Assembly: GCA_963803065.1 (NCBI GenBank)
Contig: CAWDKW010000004.1
Location: forward strand, 310,001-374,000
Direction of reading: 5' to 3'
Source of the DNA: DASXMT01 sp963803065
Lineage (GTDB): Bacteria > Actinomycetota > Acidimicrobiia > Acidimicrobiales > RAAP-2
DNA: 64,000 bases
Shown here: positions 27,494 to 39,227 of the stretch, in pieces
Numbering within the stretch: position 1 is the first letter of the stretch
Layout: each line of letters starts with the position of its first letter
Translations under genes and position numbers: made by a program
The notes under the pieces: model-generated
Told to the model about the DNA's origin: nothing
Database searches by the model: none
What the model saw: the letters and a program-made list of their open reading frames with translations, nothing else

Positions 27494-27545
27494 GAGGCGG
27501 GCCCGCCTCCGCCCCGTCTGCCGACTCGGCGGAATCCGACCGCCG
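27494..27545 (+). promoter_or_regulatory. Two strong hairpins in the DEAD-box helicase leader
   Basis: GAGGCGGG/CCCGCCTC is a perfect inverted repeat (27494-27509), followed by CGGCGG-AATCCGA-CCGCCG (27527-27545). The leader from the thiC stop to the helicase ATG is 241 bases with no open frame of note; a TAGACT element is at 27416. The hairpins could end the thiC transcript or regulate the helicase. Confidence 0.45.
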
Positions 27546-27587
27546 GCGCCACAGTCGGCACCGAACAGATGAGAGAGCACGACCTAG

Positions 27588-28832
27588 ATGACTTCCACAA
27601 TTGAGCGGCCCGAACGCGCCGAAACCACAGGCGCATCCGACCCCATGCTCGCCACGACCCCCGTGGCCTTCGACAGCCTCGGCGTCGAGCCGGCCCTGGT
27701 CGAGGTGCTCGCCTCCCAGGGGATCACCACCGCATTCCCGATCCAGGCCATGACCGTGGCCGACGCCCTGGCCGGCCGTGACGTCTGCGGCAAGGCCAAG
27801 ACGGGGTCGGGAAAGACCCTCGCCTTCGGCGTGCCCCTCTTGCAGCGGACCATGGACAACAAGGCAACCCAGCCGGGCCGGCCCCGAGCCCTCGTGCTCG
27901 TCCCGACGAGGGAGCTGGCCGTCCAGGTACACGACGTCCTGGAGCCGTTGGCCGGGGCGGTCGGTCTGCGGCTCGTCGCCGTCTACGGCGGCGCCGACAT
28001 CGACCGCCAGGTCAAGAAGCTACGTCGTGGCGTCGATGTGATCATCGCCACGCCGGGACGACTGATCGATCTGGGCGACCGGGGCGAGCTGACCGTGGCC
28101 GACATCGAGACGCTGGTGCTCGACGAGGCCGACCGCATGGCCGACATGGGCTTCATGCCCCAGGTCGAGTGGGTGTTGCGCCGCCTGGAGCGCGACCACC
28201 AGACGCTGCTGTTCTCTGCCACCCTCGATGGGGCGGTGGACCGTCTGGTGTCGCGGTACCTGACCGACCCGGTCAAGCACGAGGTCGCTTCTCCGCAGAC
28301 CACGGTCGAGGAGATGGAGCACCGGTTCCTGCACGTCCACCAGATGGACCGGGTGAAGGTGGCCGCGGCGATCTGCAGGAACGTGTCCAAGTCGATCGTG
28401 TTCGTGCGGACCAAGCGTGGCGCCGACCGGCTGGTCGAGCAGCTCCGCAAGGAAGGGGTGAACGCGGCAGCCATCCACGGCGACCTCCGGCAGGCGAACC
28501 GGGAGAGCACCCTGAAGGACTTCTCCGACGGGAAGCTACCGGCGCTGGTGGCGACCGACGTGGCGGCGCGGGGCCTGGACATCGACGCCGTCGACGTGGT
28601 GATCCACTTCGACCCGCCCGAGGACCACAAGGCTTACCTGCATCGCTCGGGACGGACGGCCAGGGCGGGCGAGGCCGGTGTGGTCGTCACCCTGGTGCAG
28701 TGGAACCAGGTCCTCGAAGTCGAGCGCATCCAGACGCGCATCGGCCTGAAGATGCCGATCGTTGAGATCTTCTCCAACGACCCGCGGTTGGCCAACTTGG
28801 CCGAATGGAATCCGTCCGAGGACGCCGCCTGA
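27588..28832 (+). CDS. DEAD-box ATP-dependent RNA helicase
   Basis: 414 residues with all core motifs: Q motif region AFPIQAMTV, Walker A KAKTGSGKT, PTRELAVQ, DEAD in VLDEADRMADMGFM, LLFSATLDG, FVRTKRGAD, TDVAARGLD and HRSGRTARAG. There is no long C-terminal RNA-binding extension, so it is a minimal helicase of the RhlE/CsdA kind. Roles in RNA decay, ribosome assembly or cold response are typical; none can be chosen from the sequence. Confidence 0.94.
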   Translation: MTSTIERPERAETTGASDPMLATTPVAFDSLGVEPALVEVLASQGITTAFPIQAMTVADALAGRDVCGKAKTGSGKTLAFGVPLLQRTMDNKATQPGRPRALVLVPTRELAVQVHDVLEPLAGAVGLRLVAVYGGADIDRQVKKLRRGVDVIIATPGRLIDLGDRGELTVADIETLVLDEADRMADMGFMPQVEWVLRRLERDHQTLLFSATLDGAVDRLVSRYLTDPVKHEVASPQTTVEEMEHRFLHVHQMDRVKVAAAICRNVSKSIVFVRTKRGADRLVEQLRKEGVNAAAIHGDLRQANRESTLKDFSDGKLPALVATDVAARGLDIDAVDVVIHFDPPEDHKAYLHRSGRTARAGEAGVVVTLVQWNQVLEVERIQTRIGLKMPIVEIFSNDPRLANLAEWNPSEDAA

Positions 28833-28875
28833 GTGAGTGGCGCGGACGGACGACATCGCTGAGGAGCCAACCCGA

Positions 28876-29607
28876 ATGTCCCTGACGCTCGACGACGGTC
28901 CCGAGGGGATCGAGCGGGTCCTCGTGGTCACCGCCCATCCCGACGATGTGGACTTCGGCATGGCGGGCACCGTGGCCACGCTCACCGCCGCCGGCGTCAA
29001 CGTGACCTATTGCATCGTGACCGACGGCGATGCCGGCGGGTCGGACCGCACCATGAGCAGGTCGGACATGGCCGCCCTCCGCCGGAAAGAACAACGGGCG
29101 GCAGCGGCCGAGGTGGGAGTGTCCGAACTGACCTTTCTCGGGTACTCCGATGGGCGCCTCACCCCGAGCTTCGACCTGCGCCGGGACATCTCGCGGGTCA
29201 TCCGACAGCTCCAGCCCCAGCGGGTGATCACCCATTCGCCCGAACGGAGCTGGACCCGGCTCATCGCCAGCCACCCGGACCACCTCGCCACCGGCGAGGC
29301 GACCACCTGCGCCGTCTATCCCGACGCCCGGAATCCATTTGCCTTTCCTGAATTGCTCGAGGAGGGCTTGGAGCCGCACATCGTTCCCGAGCTGTGGCTG
29401 ATGGGCACCGACCGTGCCGATCGGGCGGTGGACGTCACCGGCGTGTTCAAGGCGAAGCTGGCTGCGTTGTTCTCGCACCGGAGCCAGGTCGGAGACGGGG
29501 ACGGTTTCGAGGAGCTGCTGCGCACGTGGATGTCGGGGACGGCTACGTCCGCCGGCCTGCCCGACGACCGGCTGGCCGAGGCCTTCCAGGTCGTCCACAT
29601 AGGGTGA
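28876..29607 (+). CDS. PIG-L/LmbE-family deacetylase
   Basis: 243 residues. The zinc motif VTAHPDDVDFG is near residues 16-26 and the second zinc histidine in SHPDHLATGEA. Members deacetylate N-acetylglucosamine conjugates, as in mycothiol (MshB) or its detox amidase (Mca), both common in actinobacteria; the exact substrate is unknown here. ATG start with GAGGAG upstream. Its stop overlaps the next GTG. Confidence 0.88.
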   Translation: MSLTLDDGPEGIERVLVVTAHPDDVDFGMAGTVATLTAAGVNVTYCIVTDGDAGGSDRTMSRSDMAALRRKEQRAAAAEVGVSELTFLGYSDGRLTPSFDLRRDISRVIRQLQPQRVITHSPERSWTRLIASHPDHLATGEATTCAVYPDARNPFAFPELLEEGLEPHIVPELWLMGTDRADRAVDVTGVFKAKLAALFSHRSQVGDGDGFEELLRTWMSGTATSAGLPDDRLAEAFQVVHIG

Positions 29608-30317
29608 ACGAAACCGAGCGCGCCTGGGCCGTGGTTCAGCACGTCCCCCACGAAGGCCCGGGCCTGATAGCCGAGGCTCTGCACGAAGCGGGCCTGACCT
29701 TCGAGATCGTGCGTGCAGATCTCGGCGACAGCTACCCGAGCGTGCACGAGCTCGGCGGCCTGGTGGTCATGGGTGGGCCGATGAGCGTCCACGACGCCGG
29801 TGACCACCCGTGGCTGCCCGGCGAGCGCGAGCTGATGGCCTCTTCTGTGGAGACCGGCCTGCCCGTGCTCGGTGTGTGCCTCGGCGCCCAGCAGCTGGCG
29901 ATGGCCCTCGGCGCCGAGGTCAGCACCGGGCCCGGCCCCGAGGTCGGGACGGGATCGGTCGAGCTGACCAGCGCAGGGCGGCTCGATCCCGTATTCGGCC
30001 CCGAGTACGGCGGCCTGGCCAGCTCCACCGTCGCCTGCGTCCACTGGCATTCGGAAACGTTCGCCGTCCCGTCCGGTGCCTCCCACCTGGCCGCCACGCC
30101 TCGCTACCCCAACCAGGCGTTCCGGGTTGGCCAACGAGCCTACGGCCTGCAGTTCCATGTCGAGGTGGACCGGTCGCTGGCCCGGGCGTGGGCACCGTTC
30201 CTCCCCGATGGCGCGACCCTCGATCCGCGCCGACTGGCGGAGGCGGAGACCGCAGGCCGCCGCATCCTGCGCCGGTTCGTCACGGTGGCCGTCAGATCGG
30301 GGATGGCTCCCCTGTGA
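29604..30317 (+). CDS. Class I glutamine amidotransferase-like protein
   Basis: 237 residues with the triad of type 1 amidotransferases: Cys in GVCLGAQQLA, His and Glu in LQFHVEVD, and the oxyanion loop VVMGGPMSVHD. Stand-alone members resemble the GMP synthase amidotransferase domain but often act as gamma-glutamyl hydrolases or in small-molecule metabolism. GTG overlaps the deacetylase stop and the stop overlaps the HlyIII GTG, so the three are one transcript. Confidence 0.85.
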   Translation: MNETERAWAVVQHVPHEGPGLIAEALHEAGLTFEIVRADLGDSYPSVHELGGLVVMGGPMSVHDAGDHPWLPGERELMASSVETGLPVLGVCLGAQQLAMALGAEVSTGPGPEVGTGSVELTSAGRLDPVFGPEYGGLASSTVACVHWHSETFAVPSGASHLAATPRYPNQAFRVGQRAYGLQFHVEVDRSLARAWAPFLPDGATLDPRRLAEAETAGRRILRRFVTVAVRSGMAPL

Positions 30318-30991
30318 ACGAGGGTGGCCTGGTCACCTCGGCACCGGAGGCCGAGGCAAAGCCGCGCCTGCGGGGAGTGCTGCACCAGTGCGCCTTCTTT
30401 GCATCCTTGGTGTCCGGCGCGGTCCTCGTCGCATTGGCGCCCACGGTCGGTTCGGCCCTGGTCCTCGCCGTCTACGCCACCTCGGTCAGCGCCCTGTTCG
30501 GGGTGAGCGCCCTCTTCCACCGGCACACCTGGGCTCCTGCCGGTCGCCGCCGGATGCGCCGGGTCGACCACTCGACCATCTATATCGCTATCGCCGGGTC
30601 GTACACGGCCGTGGCCGGGATCGCCCTGGGCGGCTGGGCCCGCATCGCCGTGCTGATCATCGTCTGGGCCGGCGCCGTGATCGGCATCACCCTTCGCCAG
30701 GCGTGGCTCGACGCGCCAAAGTGGGCCGTCGCCCTTCCCTATGTGGTCGTCGGGTGGTCGGCGGTGGTCGTGGTCCCCCAACTGGTGCACGCCCTGGGCG
30801 GCCTCGGCTTCGGGCTGCTTGTGGCCGGGGGGTTGGCGTACTCGTTCGGCGCTCTCGTCTACGCCCGCAAGCGACCGAACCCGGTTCCCGGCGTGTTCGG
30901 CTATCACGAGGTCTTCCACGCCTGCACCATCGTGGGGGCCGTTCTCCACTACGTGGTGATCGCCGCCTTCGTGCTGCCGCTGGCCGGCTGA
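30314..30991 (+). CDS. Hemolysin III / PAQR-family membrane protein
   Basis: 225 residues with about seven membrane helices. Signatures: RGVLHQCAFFASL at the start, SALFHRHTW, RVDHSTIYIAIAGSYT, and GYHEVFHACTIVGA at the end; the conserved His/Asp residues fit the metal-dependent CREST hydrolase group. The physiological role in bacteria is unclear. Last gene of the coupled three-gene unit; the next gene is convergent. Confidence 0.88.
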   Translation: MNEGGLVTSAPEAEAKPRLRGVLHQCAFFASLVSGAVLVALAPTVGSALVLAVYATSVSALFGVSALFHRHTWAPAGRRRMRRVDHSTIYIAIAGSYTAVAGIALGGWARIAVLIIVWAGAVIGITLRQAWLDAPKWAVALPYVVVGWSAVVVVPQLVHALGGLGFGLLVAGGLAYSFGALVYARKRPNPVPGVFGYHEVFHACTIVGAVLHYVVIAAFVLPLAG

Positions 30992-31103
30992 GCCCGGTTG
31001 GCCGGCCTCAGGCCGCTCAGGCCGGCAGGGCAGTCTCGGTTCGGCCCGGCACGGCCCTCTCGGTCCGGTGGGGCACTCGTGTTCCGTGTTCAGGCCGAAA
31101 CCG

Positions 31104-33815
<2,712 letters not shown>

Positions 33816-33903
33816 TCTGCTCGCCCCGACCGCTCTCGGCTACCTGGCCCACCGCTGCCCCGAAGCGGGTGGAGCGCCGGCGCCGGCCGGACCGCTCCCG
33901 GGC

Positions 33904-34734
33904 TCAGGTCCGCGTCCGGTAGCGCCAGACGGCCAGCGGCATCAGGACGATCATGAGACCGATTGTCCAGGCCAGGGCTTGAATCACCCAGGTCGCTGTG
34001 GGTCCTCCGATCATCAGTCCTCGGCAGGCGGAAACGACCACGCTGACCGGTTGATAGGTGGCGAACCCTTGCAGCCAGCCGGGCATGAAGGCCACCGGGA
34101 CGAAGGCGGACGAGGCGAAGATCAGCGGGAACAGGATGGGGAACGAGATGACCTGGGCCGTCTCGCTGTTGGAGGCGGACAGGCCGACTACGGCGAAGCC
34201 CCACGACAAGGCGTAGGCGAACAGCAGGATGATGCCGATGCCCGCCAGGTAGGGGAGGACGCCGGTGGTGGGACGGAATCCGACGGCGAACCCGACGATT
34301 GTGATGATGACGACGACGAAGACGTTGCGGACCAGGTCGGCGGTGGTCCGCCCGGCCAGGACGGCCGAGCGGGCCATGGGCAGCGCCCGGAAGCGCTCGA
34401 TCAGGCCCTTTTGGAGGTCCTCGGCCAGCCCTACGCTGGTGCTCACGGCGCCGAAGGCGACCGTTTGGACGAAGATCCCCGGCATCAGGTAGTTCACGTA
34501 GCTGACGCCGTTGGGAGGGTGTATGGCGCCCGCGAACACGTACCGAAACAGCAGCACGAACATGATCGGCTGCACCGTGGAGAAAAAGAGCGCTTCGGGA
34601 ATGCGGGTGTAGGCGATCAAGTTCCGCTTGGCCACGGTCCAGGTGTCGGCGACGGCCCACCTCAAGCGGGCTCCCGGGCCGGTGGCCGGGGGCGCTCCGG
34701 TGAGGGTGGGGACGGTGATCGCGGTGGTGGTCAT
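33904..34734 (-). CDS. ABC-2 type transporter permease (DrrB-like)
   Basis: 276 residues, six predicted helices, with the ABC-2 signature in the loop GLAEDLQKGLIERFRALPMARSAVLAGRTTADL. DrrB-type permeases pair with DrrA-type ATPases to export drugs or lipids. The ATG overlaps the ATPase stop (ATGA). The nearby MarR regulator and its palindrome suggest drug-responsive control, but the substrate is unknown. Confidence 0.9.
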   Translation of the reverse strand: MTTTAITVPTLTGAPPATGPGARLRWAVADTWTVAKRNLIAYTRIPEALFFSTVQPIMFVLLFRYVFAGAIHPPNGVSYVNYLMPGIFVQTVAFGAVSTSVGLAEDLQKGLIERFRALPMARSAVLAGRTTADLVRNVFVVVIITIVGFAVGFRPTTGVLPYLAGIGIILLFAYALSWGFAVVGLSASNSETAQVISFPILFPLIFASSAFVPVAFMPGWLQGFATYQPVSVVVSACRGLMIGGPTATWVIQALAWTIGLMIVLMPLAVWRYRTRT

Positions 34735-35840
34735 GGCCTTCCTCCGGAATGGACGGTCTGGGCTGGTTCAGGCGGTGCCGACGGTTCGGCTGCCTCGCCT
34801 GTGTTGCTCGGGGAGTCGTCGGCCTCGGGGGGGCCCGCTTCGTCCAACCCGTCTGCCGCGGCGTCTGCCGCCGCGTCTGCCCCGTCCTCCCTGCCTGCCT
34901 CGGCCCGCCGGCCGGTCAGGGCCAGGAAGACGTCGTCGAGGCTCGGCTCTCGCAACGTGAAGGCGGTCGGGACGATCCCCTGCTGGTCGAGCGATCGCAG
35001 CGCCTCCATGGCCGCTTCGGGGCCGTTGTCCACGGTGACCTCGACGACGGTGCCATTGGTGTTGGGGGCGTGGGACCCCACTCGGGCCAACACTGCCGTC
35101 GCCCGTCCTGCGTCCTCCTGGCTGTGGAGCCCGACTTCGAGCACAGTGGCGCCCAGGTCGGCCTTCAGCTTGCCCGGGGTCCCGTCGGCGATCACCTTTC
35201 CGTGGTCGACCACTGCGAGCTGGCTGGCCAGCCGATCGGCCTCCTCGAGGTACTGGGTCGTGAGGAGCACGGTGGTGCCCGCCTCGACCAGACCCTCGAT
35301 GACCTCCCAGAGGTCGTTTCGGCTCTGCGGATCGAGCCCGGTGGTGGGCTCGTCCAGGAACAGCACGGAGGGCCGGGCGACCAGGGCGGCGGCCAAGTCG
35401 AGGCGACGCCGCATGCCCCCGGAATACGTCTTGAGGGCGCGGTCGCCGGCGTCACTCAGCTGGAACTGGTCGAGCAGATCGCTCGCCCGCGCCGCCACCG
35501 CCTTGCGGGGCAGGTGGTTGAGGCGCCCCACCATGTCCAGGTTCTCGCGACCGGTGAGGTTCTCGTCGACCGCCGCGTACTGACCGGCTAGTCCGATCAA
35601 CGAGCGCACCAGCCCTGCTTCTTTTGTCACGTCGTGGCCGAGCACCAGGGCCGTGCCGGAGTCGGGTTTGATGATGGTAGTGAGCACCCGCACGGCCGTC
35701 GTCTTGCCGGCGCCGTTCGGGCCCAGCAACCCGAACACGGTTCCCTCCTCGACGGCGAAGCTCACGCCGTCGAGGGCGCGCACCTCCCGCTTCCCGGAGA
35801 AGATCTTCTTGAGGTCTCGAACCTCGATTGCGTCTGTCAT
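34731..35840 (-). CDS. ABC transporter ATPase (DrrA-like)
   Basis: 369 residues. Walker A GLLGPNGAGKTT, signature TYSGGMRRRLDLAAALV, Walker B VLFLDEPTTGLDPQSR, and the DrrA-type C-terminal domain (RALDQQG-like, LREPSLDDVFLALTG). A ~60-residue Ala/Asp/Glu/Pro tail after that domain is extra. ATG 35840 is supported by GGAGACGGGGA; an upstream in-frame start at 35882 is possible. Divergent from the MarR gene with a 189-base gap. Confidence 0.92.
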   Translation of the reverse strand: MTDAIEVRDLKKIFSGKREVRALDGVSFAVEEGTVFGLLGPNGAGKTTAVRVLTTIIKPDSGTALVLGHDVTKEAGLVRSLIGLAGQYAAVDENLTGRENLDMVGRLNHLPRKAVAARASDLLDQFQLSDAGDRALKTYSGGMRRRLDLAAALVARPSVLFLDEPTTGLDPQSRNDLWEVIEGLVEAGTTVLLTTQYLEEADRLASQLAVVDHGKVIADGTPGKLKADLGATVLEVGLHSQEDAGRATAVLARVGSHAPNTNGTVVEVTVDNGPEAAMEALRSLDQQGIVPTAFTLREPSLDDVFLALTGRRAEAGREDGADAAADAAADGLDEAGPPEADDSPSNTGEAAEPSAPPEPAQTVHSGGRP

Positions 35841-36005
35841 GACGTCCCCGTCTCCGTGTCGTGAGCCTGGCGGTGCGACCACTGTCGGCAGGTGACCGGC
35901 TTCCCTTGCTTGCCTGGCTGCATGGCGTGCCGCCGCTGGGGGCGTTCGCTGCCGGATCGCCGCTGGGCGGCCGCGGGACCGACCACAATCACCTTTGCTT
36001 CTGGA

Positions 36006-36024
36006 TATCTTAAAAAGTAAGATA
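36006..36024. promoter_or_regulatory. MarR-type operator overlapping the -10 element
   Basis: TATCTTA-AAAAG-TAAGATA is a perfect 7-bp-arm palindrome and strikingly AT-rich for this genome. Its right arm contains TAAGAT (36018-36023), 6 bases before the MarR GTG; the left arm gives the same hexamer on the opposite strand, towards the ABC operon. Autorepression and control of the exporter are likely. Confidence 0.7.
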
Positions 36025-36029
36025 GCGCC

Positions 36030-36527
36030 GTGTCAAAACGATGGTCGACCGCCTCCGACTGGACCGCGACGACGGCGAACGGGTCGCCAGGAGGGTCTCC
36101 GCACCCGGCCCTGGCCGCGGCCATGCGTGCCTATCAGATTGCCCTCGATGTGTTCGACGACGCCGTGGCCAACAAGCTCGGGCTCAACCGTACCGACTTC
36201 CGTTGCGTGGACATCCTCGATCAGGAGCAGCCGATGACCGCGGGCGCACTCGCCCAGGCCACCCGGTTGTCCAGCGGAGCCATCACCTTCGCCCTCGATC
36301 GTCTGGAGCGGGCCGGGTTTGTGCGCCGGTTTCGGGACGAGACCGATCGGCGAAGGGTGCTCGTGGAGCTGGTCCCCGCGGCCCAGCGCCAGGCTGCCCG
36401 CCTCCACGCACCGTTGGTGCGCGACGCTCGAGCGACCATGGCGAAGTTCACAGCGGCCGAGCTGGCAGTGATCTGCGATTTTCTGGTCGCAGCCCGTGAG
36501 CTGTACGAGAAGCACGTCCCCGAGTAG
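36030..36527 (+). CDS. MarR-family transcriptional regulator
   Basis: 165 residues. A winged helix of MarR type with MTAGALAQATRLSSGAITFALDRLERAGFVRRFRDETDRRRV, flanked by the N- and C-terminal dimer helices. It most likely represses itself and the divergent ABC exporter through the palindrome just before its start. GTG start without Shine-Dalgarno. The N-terminal 25 residues (Ser/Thr/Ala) precede the usual MarR start. Confidence 0.9.
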   Translation: MSKRWSTASDWTATTANGSPGGSPHPALAAAMRAYQIALDVFDDAVANKLGLNRTDFRCVDILDQEQPMTAGALAQATRLSSGAITFALDRLERAGFVRRFRDETDRRRVLVELVPAAQRQAARLHAPLVRDARATMAKFTAAELAVICDFLVAARELYEKHVPE

Positions 36528-36647
36528 GCCGCCTGAAGCGCTCAGCCCCGCCCACCCGGACAAGCCCACCCAGCCCGCTCCAGCCGGCCAGCCCGTCAGG
36601 CACGCTCAAGAGGGCTCAACCCCGCCCATTGGAGAACGACCGGAGCG

Positions 36648-37511
36648 TCAGCCCGTCAGGATGGCCACTTCTTCAGCGGTGAGGTGCAGATTGGCCGCGG
36701 CCACGTTCTCCTCCAGGTGGGCGACCGACGCCGTACCGGGAATGGGCAGGATGACCGGTGACCGGTCGAGCAGCCAGGCTAGGGCCACCTGGCTCGTCGT
36801 GCAGCCCCTGGCCTTGGCGATCTCGGCGACCGCCCCCGACGACAGGGTCCCGCCGTCGACCGGACGCCAGGGAATGAAGACGATGTCCTCGATCTCGCAC
36901 ACGGCCAGGACCGGTTCCGCCGAGCGATCGGTGAGGTTGAACATGTTCTGCACCGAGACGATGGGCACGATCCGCATGGCCAGGTGCAACTGTGCCTCGT
37001 TGACGTTGGACAGGCCGACATGGCGGATCTTGCCCTCATCCTTGAGCGCGGCGAGCGCGCCCACCGACTCCTCGAGCGGGACCTTCGGGTCGGGCCGATG
37101 GAATTGGTACAGGGGGATCTGGTCGAGCTTCAGTCGCTGGAGGCTGCCCTCGCAGACCTCGCGAAGGTGCTCGGGCCTTCCATCGGGGTCCCATACGTTC
37201 GGTCCCGGCCGGACCAGCCCTCCCTTGGTCGCGATGACCAGGTCCTCGGGATAGGGGTGGAGGGCCTCGGCGATGAGCTCCTCACTGACGTGGGGCCCGT
37301 AGCTGTCGGCCGTATCGATGAAGTTGACCCCGAGCTCCACGGCCCGGCGCAGCACCGCAATGCATTCGTCGTGGTCGGCCGGTGGCCCCCAGATCCCCGG
37401 CCCGGTGAGGCGCATAGCGCCAAAGCCCATGCGGCGGACCGTCAGGTCCCCGCCCACTCCCATGGTCCCTGAGCCTTCTGCCGGCGGTACTGACGAGTTG
37501 TCTGTGGTCAT
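36648..37511 (-). CDS. Aldo/keto reductase
   Basis: 287 residues. The catalytic tetrad is visible: Asp and Tyr in DTADSYGPH, Lys in IATKGG, His in QFHRPD. NADPH-binding region IPIPGTASVAHLEEN near the C-terminus. Substrate unknown; the sequence resembles actinobacterial AKRs related to YdbC-type oxidoreductases. The ATG at 37511 is chosen because TACAAT lies 8 bases upstream; GTG 37517 is possible. Confidence 0.87.
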   Translation of the reverse strand: MTTDNSSVPPAEGSGTMGVGGDLTVRRMGFGAMRLTGPGIWGPPADHDECIAVLRRAVELGVNFIDTADSYGPHVSEELIAEALHPYPEDLVIATKGGLVRPGPNVWDPDGRPEHLREVCEGSLQRLKLDQIPLYQFHRPDPKVPLEESVGALAALKDEGKIRHVGLSNVNEAQLHLAMRIVPIVSVQNMFNLTDRSAEPVLAVCEIEDIVFIPWRPVDGGTLSSGAVAEIAKARGCTTSQVALAWLLDRSPVILPIPGTASVAHLEENVAAANLHLTAEEVAILTG

Positions 37512-37633
37512 GTACACCGATTGTAAACACCTGGGTTCCCTTTCGTTGCCGCAAATCGCGAGGCGGCGGGGATCAGGTCAAGGCCCCACGCGAGACGTTG
37601 ATCCGCCGCGCACGCCGGTGATCAACTGACGAG

Positions 37634-38089
37634 ATGAGCGTGGTGGAGGTTCGTGAGTGGATCGCTGCCGACCTCGACGCCGTACTGGACCTCTACATGC
37701 AGTTGGCCGAGGACCGCACCGAGTCTCAACCGGCTTCGCGCCTGGTGGCCGAGGACATCCTCAGCTCGGTTGCGACCCAACCCGGGCGCTCGCTGCTCGT
37801 AGCGGTCCTCGACGAGTTCGTTGTTGGGACAGCGGACCTCCTGCTGGTTCCCAACGTGACCCACCACGGCATGGCCTGGGCGATCGTCGAGAACGTGGTG
37901 GTCGATCAACGCTCGAGACGAGCGGGCGTCGGACGAGCACTCATGGAAGAGGTCGTCGAGCGATGTCGCCGCGCAGACTGCTACAAGATTCAGCTCCTGT
38001 CGCGCACCCACCGCACCGCCGCACACGCCTTCTACGAGCGGCTCGGGTTTCAACCATCGGCAGTGGGATTCCGCCTCTATCTGGCGTGA
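37634..38089 (+). CDS. GNAT-family N-acetyltransferase
   Basis: 151 residues with the acetyl-CoA loop VVDQRSRRAGVGRALMEEV and the C-terminal FYERLGFQPSAVGFRLYL. The target is not evident. ATG start; no clear Shine-Dalgarno or -10 in the short upstream spacer. Convergent with the following membrane protein gene. Confidence 0.88.
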   Translation: MSVVEVREWIAADLDAVLDLYMQLAEDRTESQPASRLVAEDILSSVATQPGRSLLVAVLDEFVVGTADLLLVPNVTHHGMAWAIVENVVVDQRSRRAGVGRALMEEVVERCRRADCYKIQLLSRTHRTAAHAFYERLGFQPSAVGFRLYLA

Positions 38090-38238
38090 GCCGTGTGGCA
38101 ATGAACTACGCGGCGCTCATTCAGCCGTCTCCCGGGCCTCAGGCCCCGGGTCGGGTCATGGGTCTCCGTTCGCACTGGTGAGGATCCCGCCGGTCTGCCC
38201 GGCGCAGCCGCCAGGCGGGTCCCGGTCGGCGACGAGCC

Positions 38239-39090
38239 CTAACGGGCGAAGAGATGCCATCCCGCGAACACCCACGCCCCGATGAGCAAGACGTTTGCCG
38301 CCCGCGGCCGTGAGATCAGCCGAACGAACTCCTCGGCGTTCGCCATTCGGCCGCGGGAGCGCCTGGCCACGAGGTCCACGAGCACCCCGGCAACGACGAG
38401 GGCGACCCAGAAGCCCACTCCGGCCGCCCGGCTCTGGGGAAGCAGGAGGGCCGGCGTGAGCGACGGATGTGGCGCGGCCATGACAGCCGGGGTGGCGGAA
38501 CGCGGCGGGATGGCGGAACGCGGCGGGGTGGCCGAGCCCGGCGGGGTCGCCGGGCCCGACGAGGTGGCCGAGCGCGGTGGGGTCGCAGGGCTCGACGACG
38601 TCTCCGCCGACCTGTCCCGATTCGATTTGCCCGGTCCCCAGCCCACCGGAGCCCTGGTGCGGGCGGCGCTGTAGCCCAGCCCGACCAGCATCCAGGCGAG
38701 CAGGAGGGCGGCGGCCATGGGTCGGAAGGCCTGTGCGAGCGCGCTGATCGTCAGGTGGGGCTCGCGTGGCCCGGTGTCGATGCCCAGCACCTCCCAGATC
38801 GCCACGACAAGAACGAGGAACAGCCACGCCGATATCCCCAAGAGGGTTCGGCCGCCACCATTCCGGCCCGGTCTCGGCCAGCTCTCTCCGCATGGCGTAA
38901 GGCGTACCGAGACACGCCGGCCGCGCCGTCCCCGCCAGAACAACAGGGTGATCGCGACAACGATGACCAACGAGCAGAACCATGTGACGATCGCTGGCGT
39001 CGTGGAGCGATGGAAGGCGCTCGCCCAGCCACACCAGGCGCACAATGCCAGGGCCGACAAGATCCATCCGGCTATCCGTTGGACTCGCAC
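38239..39090 (-). CDS. Predicted membrane protein with Ala/Thr/Pro/Ser repeat insert
   Basis: 283 residues, not clearly recognised. Two N-terminal helices, one near residue 90, one near residue 130, then a ~40-residue extramembrane segment of ATPPRS-like repeats, and two C-terminal helices ending GAWVFAGWHLFAR. The end resembles small actinobacterial membrane proteins (possibly DUF6186), but I am unsure. GTG start. The repeats are encoded by 18-base units and are high GC like the rest. Convergent with the GNAT gene. Confidence 0.6.
   Translation of the reverse strand: MRVQRIAGWILSALALCAWCGWASAFHRSTTPAIVTWFCSLVIVVAITLLFWRGRRGRRVSVRLTPCGESWPRPGRNGGGRTLLGISAWLFLVLVVAIWEVLGIDTGPREPHLTISALAQAFRPMAAALLLAWMLVGLGYSAARTRAPVGWGPGKSNRDRSAETSSSPATPPRSATSSGPATPPGSATPPRSAIPPRSATPAVMAAPHPSLTPALLLPQSRAAGVGFWVALVVAGVLVDLVARRSRGRMANAEEFVRLISRPRAANVLLIGAWVFAGWHLFAR
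38480..38605 (-). repeat. 18-bp tandem repeats inside the membrane protein gene
   Basis: About six degenerate copies of an 18-base unit encode ATPPRS, ATSSGP, ATPPGS, ATPPRS, AIPPRS. Units are multiples of three, so copy number can vary without breaking the frame. Confidence 0.75.
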
Positions 39091-39227
39091 CTCTCACATC
39101 GTTCCACGACGAGATGGGTGGATGTCTCGGTCGTCTACGAGGGACCGATCACTGACCTATCACGCCGGGATGCAGACCTCGCTCGGTCCGACTGGAAGTA
39201 CCCCTCGAGACCACCGACCCATGCCGA

